Assembly (NCBI GenBank): GCA_002255955.1
Contig: NKIM01000049.1
Span: 1-34,621, forward strand
DNA: 34,621 bases
From: Burkholderiales bacterium PBB2
GTDB lineage: Bacteria > Pseudomonadota > Gammaproteobacteria > Burkholderiales > Burkholderiaceae_C
Direction: 5' to 3'
The position numbers were made by a program, and so were the translations under genes. Every line of letters begins with the position of its first letter. Position 1 is the stretch's first letter. Under the pieces are notes generated by a model. It did no database searches. It saw only the letters and a list, made by a program, of their open reading frames with translations, and was not told the origin of the DNA. Shown here one piece after another: positions 8,305 to 15,814 of the stretch.

Positions 8305-9702
8305 ATGTCTGACTCTCGATCTGTGTTCCGCAATGCCTTGTTGCTGGCGGCCTTGCTGGGCCTGAGTGCCTGCGGCGGCGCGGCCTCGCTGGCGGAGGAG
8401 CCCAGCCGGGCCCTCGCGGCCGACCCAGCTCCCAGCAGCCTGCGCGTACAGGCCGCCGTGCGGGGCGAAGGCCTCGCTTCCAGCGGCACCACCAGCGCCA
8501 CGGCCGCCAAGCCAGGCCCCGCCCGCGTGGCCCTGGCCGGCAATGCCTTCATCACCAGCGCTGCGCCCGATGCGCCCGAGTGGATCTCCTACAACGAAGG
8601 CCTGATGGACTGGAGAGATGCCCGCACCGTCATCAGCAGCTGGGTGCGCGTGGCCCAGCCCGGCAAGTTCAACATCAGCCTCAAGGGCACGGTACCAGCC
8701 GGCAGCGTCAGCCAGGTGCGCGTCTCGGCCCTGGGCAAGAAGTTCAATCTGCGCCTGACGCCCACGGCCAGCCCCTTCACCACGCTGGCCACGGTCGATG
8801 TGCCGCAGGCCGGCTATGTGCGCATCGATGTGCAGGGCCTGAGCCGCACCGGTCCGGAGTTCGCGCAGCTTCAGGCCATCGAGCTGACGGGCACGGCTGC
8901 AGCCGGCCTGGTGTTTGCCAATGTCGAGGCTGATTGGGGCTACTACTGGTCACGCCGCGGCCCCTCAGTGCACATGAGCTACAGCGCGCCGGCCAACACC
9001 GAGTACCTCTACAACGAGCTGACCATTCCGGTGGGCGAAGACGCCGTCGGGTCCTACTTCATGGCCAATGGCTTTGGCGAGGGCTACTTCGGCATTCAGG
9101 TCAAGGAAGAAGAACGCTGGGTGCTGTTCTCGGTTTGGGATGCCGACAGCGGCAAGACCACCTTGGTGAACAAAGGTCCCGAGGTCGTCAGCAACGAGTT
9201 CGGCGGCGAGGGCACGGGCGGCCAGAGCTATCTGGTCTACCCCTGGAAGGCCGGCACCACCTATCCCTTCATCACCCGCGTGCGCCCGGACGGGCAGGGC
9301 AACACCTTGTATTCCTCCTGGTTCTACGCGGTGGAGCAGGGCCAGTGGCGATTCATCGCCACCTGGAAGCGGCCCAACACCAACACCTGGCTGACCGGCC
9401 CTTACTCCTTCTGCGAGAACTTCATCGACACCAACGGCTTCGCTGGCCGCAAGATGCTGATGGGCCAGCAATGGGCCGTCAACAAGAGCGGCGCCTGGAC
9501 CGAGCTGAACAAGGGCTGGTTCACCGTGGACCCGACCGGCGGCACCCGCCAGCGCCTGGACTTCGCCGGCGGTGTCGACGCCAGCGGCCAGTTCTATCTG
9601 CGCAACGGTGGTTTCTTCAACGAGACCGTGCCGGCCAATCAGAGCTTCACCCGCCCGCTGACCGGTAAGAAGCCGACCGTGGATTTGAGCGCCTTGCCTT
9701 GA
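8305..9702 (+). CDS. DUF5077/DUF3472 lipoprotein, putative surface glycan-binding protein
   Basis: This 465-residue protein has a lipoprotein signal: hydrophobic residues 10-20, then the lipobox LSAC with Cys23. GG follows rather than Asp, which fits outer-membrane sorting by the Lol rule. Residues ~75-200 resemble DUF5077 (WISYNEGLMDWRDARTVISS, a beta-sandwich). Residues ~205-400 resemble DUF3472 (WGYYWSRRGPSVHMSY, FMANGFGEGYFGIQVK, SVWDAD, KAGTTYPFITRV, GPYSFCENF). The function of DUF3472 is unknown to me; these proteins often sit beside carbohydrate-active enzymes. Here the gene lies between two receptor genes and two glycosidase genes. A lipoprotein holding glycan at the cell surface, or an uncharacterised lyase or hydrolase, would fit; this is inference. 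The start follows GCGAGAAC and gives a complete lipoprotein signal. Confidence 0.85.
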   Translation: MSDSRSVFRNALLLAALLGLSACGGAASLAEEPSRALAADPAPSSLRVQAAVRGEGLASSGTTSATAAKPGPARVALAGNAFITSAAPDAPEWISYNEGLMDWRDARTVISSWVRVAQPGKFNISLKGTVPAGSVSQVRVSALGKKFNLRLTPTASPFTTLATVDVPQAGYVRIDVQGLSRTGPEFAQLQAIELTGTAAAGLVFANVEADWGYYWSRRGPSVHMSYSAPANTEYLYNELTIPVGEDAVGSYFMANGFGEGYFGIQVKEEERWVLFSVWDADSGKTTLVNKGPEVVSNEFGGEGTGGQSYLVYPWKAGTTYPFITRVRPDGQGNTLYSSWFYAVEQGQWRFIATWKRPNTNTWLTGPYSFCENFIDTNGFAGRKMLMGQQWAVNKSGAWTELNKGWFTVDPTGGTRQRLDFAGGVDASGQFYLRNGGFFNETVPANQSFTRPLTGKKPTVDLSALP

Positions 9703-9716
9703 TCGGAAGGCCGCTT

Positions 9717-9744
9717 CGCGCCCGGGCTTTCGCGCTCGGGTGCG
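9717..9744 (+). terminator. Intercistronic stem-loop after the DUF3472 gene
   Basis: CGCGCCCGGGC pairs with GCTCGGGTGCG, an 11-bp stem with two G-U pairs around the loop TTTCGC. It starts 15 bases after the stop codon and has no T-tract. It may attenuate or stabilise the message between the lipoprotein and GH109-like genes. Confidence 0.35.
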
Positions 9745-9821
9745 CGGCGCCACAATGCGCCGGCGCCGTCTGCTGAAGTTCAAGCCCGCAGCTTTTTGTC
9801 CCTTCCCCTTTTTTCTTCCTC

Positions 9822-11204
9822 ATGCACGCACGCACCATGCAACGCCGACACTTCCTTTCCACCAGCTCCGCCGCCCTGGGCGCCGCGGGTTTGAGCACCT
9901 TGATGCCTGTGGCGGCCCGCGCGGCCGGCCGCGAGCGCCTGCGCCTGGGCCTGATCGGCACCGGCATGCGGGGCCAGGTCTTGCTGACCGAGCTGCTGCG
10001 CCGCGACGATGTCGAGGTGGTGGCCCTGTGCGACATCGAGCCCATCATGCTGGGCCGCGCGCTGGCCATGGTGGAGCGCTTCAAGAAAGCCAAGCCGCAG
10101 ACTTACGGCGAGAGCGGCGACAAGCTCGCCTACCGCAAGCTGCTGGAGCAAAAAGGCCTGGACGGCGTCATCATCGCCACGCCCTGGGAGCTGCATGCCT
10201 CCATGGCCATCGATGCGATGAATGCCAAGGTGCCCGTGGGCTGCGAGGTGGTGGCCGGCATCACCCTGCAAGACCACTGGGACGTGCTGCGCACCCAGCA
10301 GCGCACCGGCACGCCATACATGCTGCTGGAAAACGTCTGCTACCGACGCGATGTGATGGCCGTGCTGCAGATGGTGCGCGCCGGCCTGTTCGGTGAACTG
10401 GTCCATCTTCAGGGCGGCTACCAGCACGATCTGCGTGCGGTCAAGTTCAACAACGGTGACCCGGCCAAGCCCTACGGCAGCGGCGTGGAGTTCGGCGAGA
10501 AGGGCTGGAGCGAGGCGCGCTGGCGCACCGAGCATTCGGTGCAGCGCAATGGCGAGCTCTACCCCAGCCACGGCATCGGCCCCTGCGCCATGTACGCCAA
10601 CATCCACCGCGGCAACCGCTTCACCCACATCAATGCCTTCGCCAGCAAGGCCCGTGGCTTGAATGACTACATCAGCAAGAAGATGGGCGCTAAGGACCAC
10701 CCCAGCGCCAAGGTGAAGTTCAAGCTCGGCGATGTGGTCACCACCACCCTGGCCTGCGAGAACGGCGAGACCATCATCCTGCAGCACGACACCTCGCTGC
10801 CGCGCCCTTACTCGCTGGGCTTCCGGGTGCAGGGCACCGATGGTCTGTGGATGGACCTGAACCATTCCATCCACATCGAAGGCATCAGCAAGCCCCACCA
10901 GTGGGAGGACTTCAAGTCCTATCAGGACAAGTTCGAACACCCTCTGTGGAAGAAGTACGCCGCCAAGGCCGAAGGCGCCGGCCATGGCGGCATGGATTTC
11001 TTCGTCGTTCACGCCTTTGTCGAAGCGCTCAAGGCCAATGCGCCCATGCCCATCGACATCTACGACGCCGTGGCCTGGAGCGCGATCACGCCGTTGTCCG
11101 AGCAGTCCATCGCCGAGGGCTTCAAAACCCTGGCCTTTCCGGACTTCACCGGAGGCCTGTGGAAGACGCGCAAGCCCATCTTCGCTTTCGACGACAAGTA
11201 CTGA
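9822..11204 (+). CDS. Gfo/Idh/MocA-fold protein of the GH109 (alpha-N-acetylgalactosaminidase) type, Tat-exported
   Basis: This 460-residue protein has a Tat signal (QRRHFLSTSSAALGAAG, cleavage near AARAAG). A Rossmann NAD(P)-binding motif, GLIGTGMRG, lies at residues 43-51, with CDIEP at 70-74 as the second strand. The C-terminal half has the GH109 landmarks LLEN (E170), GGYQHDLR (Y200, H202) and LYPSHGIGP (H250). Their spacing fits, to within one residue, the E149/Y179/H181/H228 set I recall for the Elizabethkingia enzyme. GH109 enzymes use bound NAD+ in an oxidation-elimination mechanism to remove terminal alpha-GalNAc. Tat export suits a protein that folds with its cofactor in the cytoplasm. 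Start choice is open: ATG at 9822 or 9837 (MQRRHFL), neither with a clear Shine-Dalgarno. It could instead be an exported sugar dehydrogenase, so the specificity needs assay. Confidence 0.85.
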   Translation: MHARTMQRRHFLSTSSAALGAAGLSTLMPVAARAAGRERLRLGLIGTGMRGQVLLTELLRRDDVEVVALCDIEPIMLGRALAMVERFKKAKPQTYGESGDKLAYRKLLEQKGLDGVIIATPWELHASMAIDAMNAKVPVGCEVVAGITLQDHWDVLRTQQRTGTPYMLLENVCYRRDVMAVLQMVRAGLFGELVHLQGGYQHDLRAVKFNNGDPAKPYGSGVEFGEKGWSEARWRTEHSVQRNGELYPSHGIGPCAMYANIHRGNRFTHINAFASKARGLNDYISKKMGAKDHPSAKVKFKLGDVVTTTLACENGETIILQHDTSLPRPYSLGFRVQGTDGLWMDLNHSIHIEGISKPHQWEDFKSYQDKFEHPLWKKYAAKAEGAGHGGMDFFVVHAFVEALKANAPMPIDIYDAVAWSAITPLSEQSIAEGFKTLAFPDFTGGLWKTRKPIFAFDDKY

Positions 11205-11344
11205 GAGGGTGAAACTTTTTACTGCGCGGCCGCCATACGTCGTTGGCCGAATGCTCGGAATCCTCACGTACATCAAGTACGTTCCGGTTCCTGCGCTCCG
11301 TCCGCCTAGTCTGACGGCCGCTCGCTACAAAAGTCTTCACCCTC
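11205..11344. repeat. Long imperfect palindrome (~140 bp), ERIC-like intergenic element
   Basis: The outer arms GAGGGTGAA (11205-11213) and TTCACCCTC (11336-11344) are perfect inverted copies. Inward, ACTTTT/AAAAGT and CGGCCG/CGGCCG pair, then GGAA/TTCC, and the centre is ACGTAC-ATCAA-GTACGT. The whole spacer can therefore fold into one long interrupted hairpin. It begins directly after the stop codon of the GH109-like gene and ends 17 bases before the GH35 start. No second copy is in the window. It may be a short non-autonomous repeat or a processing or termination signal. Confidence 0.75.
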
Positions 11345-11361
11345 TGAGGCAGCGCTGCAAT

Positions 11362-13200
11362 ATGAACAAGCTACGTCGCAGTTCCTGGGTCGCCGGCCTG
11401 CTGGCGCTGGCCGGCTCGATTTCCGCCCCAGCCTGGAGCGCGCCCGTGCGCTTCGAGCTGGGCCGGGACGAGTTCCTGCTGAATGGCCAGCCCACCCAGC
11501 TGATCGGTTGCGAGATGCACCCCGCGCGCATCCCGCCCGAGTACTGGCAGCACCGCCTGCGCATGGCCCGCGCCATGGGCTGCAATGCGGTGCCGATCTA
11601 CTTGTTCTGGAATCAGCACGAGGCGCGGCCGGGCCGCTTTGATTTCAAGACCGGCAGCCGCGACATCGCACGCTTCGCCCGTCTGGCCCAGGCCGAGGGC
11701 TTGCTGGTGCTGCTGCGACCCGGGCCTTATGTCTGCGGCGAATGGGATCTGGGTGGATTGCCGCCCTATCTGCTGGCCCACGCGGACATCGGCCTGCGTG
11801 GCCAAGACCCGCGCTATATGCAGGCGGTGACGCGTTATGTGAGCGCCGTGTCCCGAGCGCTGGCGCCGCTGCAGATCCAGCGCGGCGGGCCGATCGCGAT
11901 GCTGCAGATCGAGAATGAGTACGGCAGCTATGCCAATGACCGCGGCTATCTCAAGCGCTTGGCCGCACTGTGGCGCGCCGAGGGATGGCAGATCCCGTTC
12001 TACACCGCTGACGGCCCGACCGCCCAGATGCTGGGCGCCGGCAGCCTGCCCGGCGTGGCCGTGGGCCTGGATTCGGGCAGCGAGCCGGCCCACTTCGAGC
12101 TGGCCCAGCTCATCAACCCTGGCGTGCCGGTGTTCAGCAGCGAAACCTATCCCGGCTGGCTGACCCACTGGGGCGAGGCCTGGGCCCGGCCCGAAGTCGA
12201 ACCTTTGCTGAAGGAGGTGGACTTCCTGCTGCGCGCGGGCAAGTCTTTCAGTTTCTACGTCGCCCACGGCGGCAGCAATTTCGGCTTCACGGCCGGCGCC
12301 AACTCAGGTGGCAAGGGCTATGAGCCCGATGTCACCAGCTACGACTACGACGCGCCGATCGACGAGCAAGGGCGGCCGCGCGCTAAGTTCTTCCAGCTGC
12401 GCGAGCGCATCGCGGCCCTGCGCCAGGATCGCAGCCCCTTGCCCGAGTTGCCCGCGCCGATCCCGGTGATGAGCCTGCCAGCCCTGCAGCTGGAGCCGCA
12501 TGCCTCGCTCTGGCAACACCTGCCCCCAGCGCTGCGCAGCTCGCATCCCAAGACCTTCGAAGCCTTGGGCCATGAGCAGGGCCTGGTGCTCTACCGCACC
12601 CGCCTGGTCGGCGCGCGCAGCGGCAAGCTGGTTCTATATGGTTTGCATGACCTGGCCAGCGTGTACCTCGATGGCCGCCTGATCGGTCACCTGGACCGCC
12701 GCCTCGGCGAGAACAGCCTGGAACTGCCCGCCAGCGATGCGGCCGAGCCGCTGCTGGAGATCCTGGTTGAGGCCATGGGCCGCATCAACTTCGGCCCGCT
12801 GCTGGTCGACCGCAAAGGCATCACCGAGCGTGTGAGCCTCAACGGCATGACCTTGCTGGGTTGGGAGCACCACCCGCTGCCTCTTCGCGAGCGTTGGGTT
12901 CAGGGGCTGTCAGCTGCGGCATCCGCGACGGCGCTGGACCCACGACCGGGCCGTTTCTTCAAGGCCAGTTTCGAGATCACCGGCAGGCCAGCCGACACCT
13001 TTCTGGACTTGTCCCAATTCGGCAAAGGCATGGTCTGGGTCAACGGCCACAACCTCGGCCGCTACTGGGCCATCGGCCCGCAGCAGCGGCTCTATCTGCC
13101 CGCGCCCTGGCTGCGGCAGGGCCGCAACGAACTGATCGTGCTGGACCTGCGTTCGACCGCGGGTGGTTCGGTCAGTGGGTGGGAGGCGATGAATCCCTGA
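11362..13200 (+). CDS. Secreted GH35 beta-galactosidase
   Basis: This 612-residue protein has a signal peptide (MNKLRRSSWVAGLLALAGSI, cleavage near AWSA). The GH35 barrel occupies residues ~30-345. NGQPTQLIGCEMHPARIPP, YLFWNQHE and LRPGPYVCGEWDLGGLP are family signatures. LQIENEYG places the acid/base at E186, and SSETYPGWLTHWGE places the nucleophile at E261. The C-terminal ~250 residues form jelly-roll domains (GLHDLASVYLDGRLIG, FGKGMVWVNGHNLGRYW). The enzyme releases terminal beta-galactose from oligosaccharides or glycoconjugates, presumably in the periplasm or at the surface. The frame is open upstream to 10984, but that stretch overlaps the previous gene in another frame and the palindrome. 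The ATG at 11362 gives the signal peptide and follows GAGGCAGCG. It is the last gene of the co-directional locus. Confidence 0.95.
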   Translation: MNKLRRSSWVAGLLALAGSISAPAWSAPVRFELGRDEFLLNGQPTQLIGCEMHPARIPPEYWQHRLRMARAMGCNAVPIYLFWNQHEARPGRFDFKTGSRDIARFARLAQAEGLLVLLRPGPYVCGEWDLGGLPPYLLAHADIGLRGQDPRYMQAVTRYVSAVSRALAPLQIQRGGPIAMLQIENEYGSYANDRGYLKRLAALWRAEGWQIPFYTADGPTAQMLGAGSLPGVAVGLDSGSEPAHFELAQLINPGVPVFSSETYPGWLTHWGEAWARPEVEPLLKEVDFLLRAGKSFSFYVAHGGSNFGFTAGANSGGKGYEPDVTSYDYDAPIDEQGRPRAKFFQLRERIAALRQDRSPLPELPAPIPVMSLPALQLEPHASLWQHLPPALRSSHPKTFEALGHEQGLVLYRTRLVGARSGKLVLYGLHDLASVYLDGRLIGHLDRRLGENSLELPASDAAEPLLEILVEAMGRINFGPLLVDRKGITERVSLNGMTLLGWEHHPLPLRERWVQGLSAAASATALDPRPGRFFKASFEITGRPADTFLDLSQFGKGMVWVNGHNLGRYWAIGPQQRLYLPAPWLRQGRNELIVLDLRSTAGGSVSGWEAMNP

Positions 13201-13251
13201 AGCGCAAGCACGAGCGTTCTGCGCCGTGCAGCCTTCCAAGGTGGGCAGGTT

Positions 13252-13470
13252 TCAGTGCGCCTGAATCCAGGCCAGGCCTTCGGCCGTGGCGTAGCGGATG
13301 GCGGCGCGCGGGCTGTGGAAGCTGGGGGTGAATCGCATCACGCGGTCATGGCTGGCCATGCCTTGGCCCGAGCGGATGGAGACGGAGGCGGCAAAGCTGC
13401 CATCCGATTGCGGCTTGATCATGGGCGAAACCAGGTACTTGCCGACTTCGATGCTGTGCTTGTTTTGCAT
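13252..13470 (-). CDS. Small conserved protein, CV_2116-domain-like
   Basis: This is a 72-residue protein beginning MQNKHSIEVGKYLVSPMI and ending AAIRYATAEGLAWIQAH. The pattern (EVGKYLVSP, FAASVSIRSG, HDRVMRFTP, AEGLAW) matches my memory of small CV_2116-type proteins of Betaproteobacteria, whose role is not known to me. A longer open frame reaches 13605, but the extra 45 residues are low-complexity and Pro-rich, so the internal ATG at 13470 is preferred. The upstream AAGAAAAAAAC is only a weak ribosome site. It lies downstream of the cold-shock gene on the same strand, but a strong terminator separates them, so it is probably transcribed separately. Confidence 0.7.
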   Translation of the reverse strand: MQNKHSIEVGKYLVSPMIKPQSDGSFAASVSIRSGQGMASHDRVMRFTPSFHSPRAAIRYATAEGLAWIQAH

Positions 13471-13857
13471 TTTGTTTTTTTCTTGCGGTGCGGCGGGCTC
13501 TTGGCCCGTGCCGCTGGGTTTGGAATGAGAAGAGAACTCAGACCAAGGAGTACGGAAAAGCGTTCGAAACAGGGGAGGGGAGCTTGCTACGGCATGTTGG
13601 GGCATGCAGTGGATCGAGAGTCCTCAAGGTCTCCATCGATCTCAGGGCTGGGCTTGGGATGCCCGGCTTGGCTTGAGGTGCTTGGCCATGGCGAGGCCGC
13701 CTCAGCCTGCCATCATCGGCAGGGCTTGTCGGGCCCAGTGCTTGCGCTTTGACTGAATGAGCAAAGCGCGCTGCTGGCCAGACTTGTCTTCTTCGTTTGT
13801 TTTTCTACTTCTTGGTTTTGCGTCTTTTGCGAGTCGGGTCAAAAGCCCCGGTCGCGC
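13471..13857. other. Gene-free stretch
   Basis: I see no coding frame with convincing composition here. Short frames are Arg/Ser-rich shadows. It must hold the promoter of the small protein to its left, but no clear -35/-10 pair is visible. Confidence 0.5.
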
Positions 13858-13893
13858 AAAAAACAATGGGTTGACGCTTGCACGTCAACCCAT
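13858..13893 (-). terminator. Rho-independent terminator of the cold-shock gene
   Basis: A perfect 11-bp stem, ATGGGTTGACG / CGTCAACCCAT (13866-13893) with a 6-base loop, is followed on the reverse strand by TG and six T residues (13863-13858). It lies 41 bases after the cold-shock stop codon. Confidence 0.93.
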
Positions 13894-13933
13894 CAGGTGA
13901 GCGGCGCCCGAGGGCACCACCCGCCGTGCTCAA

Positions 13934-14149
13934 TTACAGAGCGCGGATGTTCGAAGCTTGCAGACCCTTGGGGCCTTGCTTGACTTCGAATTCAACCTTT
14001 TGGTTTTCGGCCAGCGTGCGGAAGCCGCCGTTGTTGCGGATTTCGCTGTGGTGGGCGAACAGGTCCTTGGAGCCGTCTTCAGGCGTGATGAAGCCGAAGC
14101 CCTTGCCGTCGTCGAACCATTTCACGGTGCCAGTTTGCATTGTTGTCAT
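13934..14149 (-). CDS. cspA: CspA-family cold-shock protein
   Basis: This 71-residue single cold-shock domain protein binds single-stranded nucleic acid and melts RNA structure in the cytoplasm. RNP1 is KGFGFI (residues 15-20) and the RNP2-like motif is DLFAHH (28-33). [20 protein letters not shown] is typical of betaproteobacterial members. ATG at 14149 is favoured over the internal ATG at 14140 because AAAGGAAC sits eight bases upstream of it. The monocistronic unit ends at a strong terminator. Whether it is cold-induced or constitutive cannot be told from sequence; most genomes of this order carry several paralogues. Confidence 0.97.
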   Translation of the reverse strand: MTTMQTGTVKWFDDGKGFGFITPEDGSKDLFAHHSEIRNNGGFRTLAENQKVEFEVKQGPKGLQASNIRAL

Positions 14150-14173
14150 GATGTGTTCCTTTTGAACAAATTA

Positions 14174-14202
14174 AAAATACTCCGTGGCTTGCGACAACGC
14201 AA
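14174..14202 (-). promoter_or_regulatory. Candidate sigma-70 promoter for the cold-shock gene
   Basis: On the reverse strand TTGCGT (14202-14197) and TATTTT (14179-14174) are separated by 17 bases. Transcription would start about 20 bases before the ATG. A longer leader from a promoter further upstream, as in classic cspA, is equally possible: the ~290-bp gap to 14443 holds no gene. Confidence 0.4.
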
Positions 14203-14443
14203 AGCCTGCGGAGACAGAAACACTCAAGAACAGTCAAACGGGGAGTTGAAACTGAAGCGAGCCTGGCGCGACGAATGAAGCGAACGTACGGCGGGGCTGC
14301 AGATTGAAGACCTTGAAGAAACGGTCTTGTGCGTATCTATGCCTCTAATGTAGCACAGTTTGTCGGCCCCGCCTTGCGCTTTTTGAGCTGGGGCCTAATC
14401 CGGCTTGTTCTGCGCATGAGTAACTGGCAAGCTGCGCGGCTCC

Positions 14444-15727
14444 ATGAAATCTGCCTCCTCGATCTCCATGCTGCGGCGCTGTCTTTTTCGGGCCTGGGCT
14501 GCCAGCTGCCTGCTCGGAATGGCCTTGGCCGTGTCGGCTGCGCCGGATGAAGAGCGGCTCGGCCGCAACCAAGGCTATCCGGTGGGGCAGGCAGCCAACT
14601 GGTTCACCTCCGAGCTGCTGCGTGTAGGCTCATTCACCCACCAGGCTGAGATTCCGGGTTTGATGAACGGTGGTGTCAACGAGCTGGCGCCCAGCACTGA
14701 AGTGCTGTCCTTGGCGCGCAACCCCCGCGAGCCGGCGTATCGCTGGCACATCGATGCGCTGCGCAATCTCAGTGTGGAGGACTACCTCGCGCGCCAGCGC
14801 GTGATGGGCTTGCTGGTGATCAAGGACGGCGCCGTTCAGTTGGAGCGTTACCAGTACCGACGCAGTGCGCAAGATCGTTTCTTGTCTCACTCGGTGGCCA
14901 AGTCTCTGGTGTCACTGGCCATAGGCCTGGCCTTGCAGGACGGGCATATCAAATCATTGGACGATCCTGCAGAGCGCTACGCCAGCCGCCTTGCCGGCAG
15001 CCCTTACGGCCGTGTGCCGCTGCGCGATCTGCTGCGCATGGCGTCGGGTCTGCGTTTCACCGAGCGCTATGACGGCCTCGACGATCTCGAACGCTTCGGG
15101 CGTGCCGCGGCGCGCGAGGGCCTGGAGGCTGCCTCCCTGCAGATCAGCGAGCGGGCGGCCGAGCCAGGGCAGCGCTTCAACTACGCCAGCGCCGACACCA
15201 TCGTGCTGACCCTGGTGCTGCGCGCCGCCACCGGCAGCAGCCTGAGCGAGTATCTGCAGCGCCGGCTGTGGCAGCCCATGGGGGCGGAGAGTTCGGCCCT
15301 GTGGCGCACCGATCGCTTGGGGGTGGAGATCGCCAGCGGCAACTTCAATGCCACGCTGCGCGACTATGGCCGCCTGGGCCTGCTGCTGGCGAACGATGGG
15401 CAGCGGCCCGACACCGGCCAGCAGATCCTGCCGCGCGACTACCTGCTGGAGGCCACCGATGCCAGCCGGCATCCGGCACTGCTGGCGCCGGGGCAGGCCA
15501 CGCCGTACTTTGGCTACGGTTATCAGTTCTGGACCTTCCCCGGGCGCGCACGCCGCTTCGCCTTGCTGGGCGTGTACGGGCAGATGATCTTTGTTGATCC
15601 GGCACTCAAGCTGGTGATGGTTCAAACCAGCGCCAATGCCAAGCCCCATGCGGGCGACACCAGTCTGGGCCGCGAGGCCGATGCTTTCTGGCGCGGCCTG
15701 GTCTCGTACTACGGCGGCAGCTGGTGA
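14444..15727 (+). CDS. Serine beta-lactamase-like hydrolase (class C / esterase family), exported
   Basis: This 427-residue protein has an N-terminal signal segment (about residues 10-33, ending VSAAP). The beta-lactamase/transpeptidase fold motifs are S150-V-A-K153 (SxxK, acylated serine) and Y247-A-S249 (the YxN equivalent, typical of the EstB/DAE-like branch). LGVYGQMIFVDP sits where the third KTG-type motif would be. Members act as D-amino-acid peptidases, esterases or 6-aminohexanoate hydrolases as well as lactamases. With YAS and no KTG, resistance to beta-lactams is unlikely. The start has a poor ribosome site; ATG at 14468 is an alternative. The alpha/beta hydrolase gene follows after 87 bp on the same strand, so the two may be co-transcribed. 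Confidence 0.85.
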   Translation: MKSASSISMLRRCLFRAWAASCLLGMALAVSAAPDEERLGRNQGYPVGQAANWFTSELLRVGSFTHQAEIPGLMNGGVNELAPSTEVLSLARNPREPAYRWHIDALRNLSVEDYLARQRVMGLLVIKDGAVQLERYQYRRSAQDRFLSHSVAKSLVSLAIGLALQDGHIKSLDDPAERYASRLAGSPYGRVPLRDLLRMASGLRFTERYDGLDDLERFGRAAAREGLEAASLQISERAAEPGQRFNYASADTIVLTLVLRAATGSSLSEYLQRRLWQPMGAESSALWRTDRLGVEIASGNFNATLRDYGRLGLLLANDGQRPDTGQQILPRDYLLEATDASRHPALLAPGQATPYFGYGYQFWTFPGRARRFALLGVYGQMIFVDPALKLVMVQTSANAKPHAGDTSLGREADAFWRGLVSYYGGSW

Positions 15728-15814
15728 GACCGCTGGATCGCTTGGCCGATTGAGCGAGCTGAACTGCCTGCGCTTGCAAGCACTAGGATGTCGGCCCAGG
15801 AGTGAGTCCCCATC

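Noticed and set aside
10984-11361. N-terminal extension of the GH35 frame
   Set aside because: It overlaps the GH109-like gene out of frame and the palindrome; a signal peptide begins at 11362.
14444-15727. Beta-lactam resistance gene
   Set aside because: SxxK and YxS are present but no KTG-type third motif; it fits the esterase/peptidase branch better.
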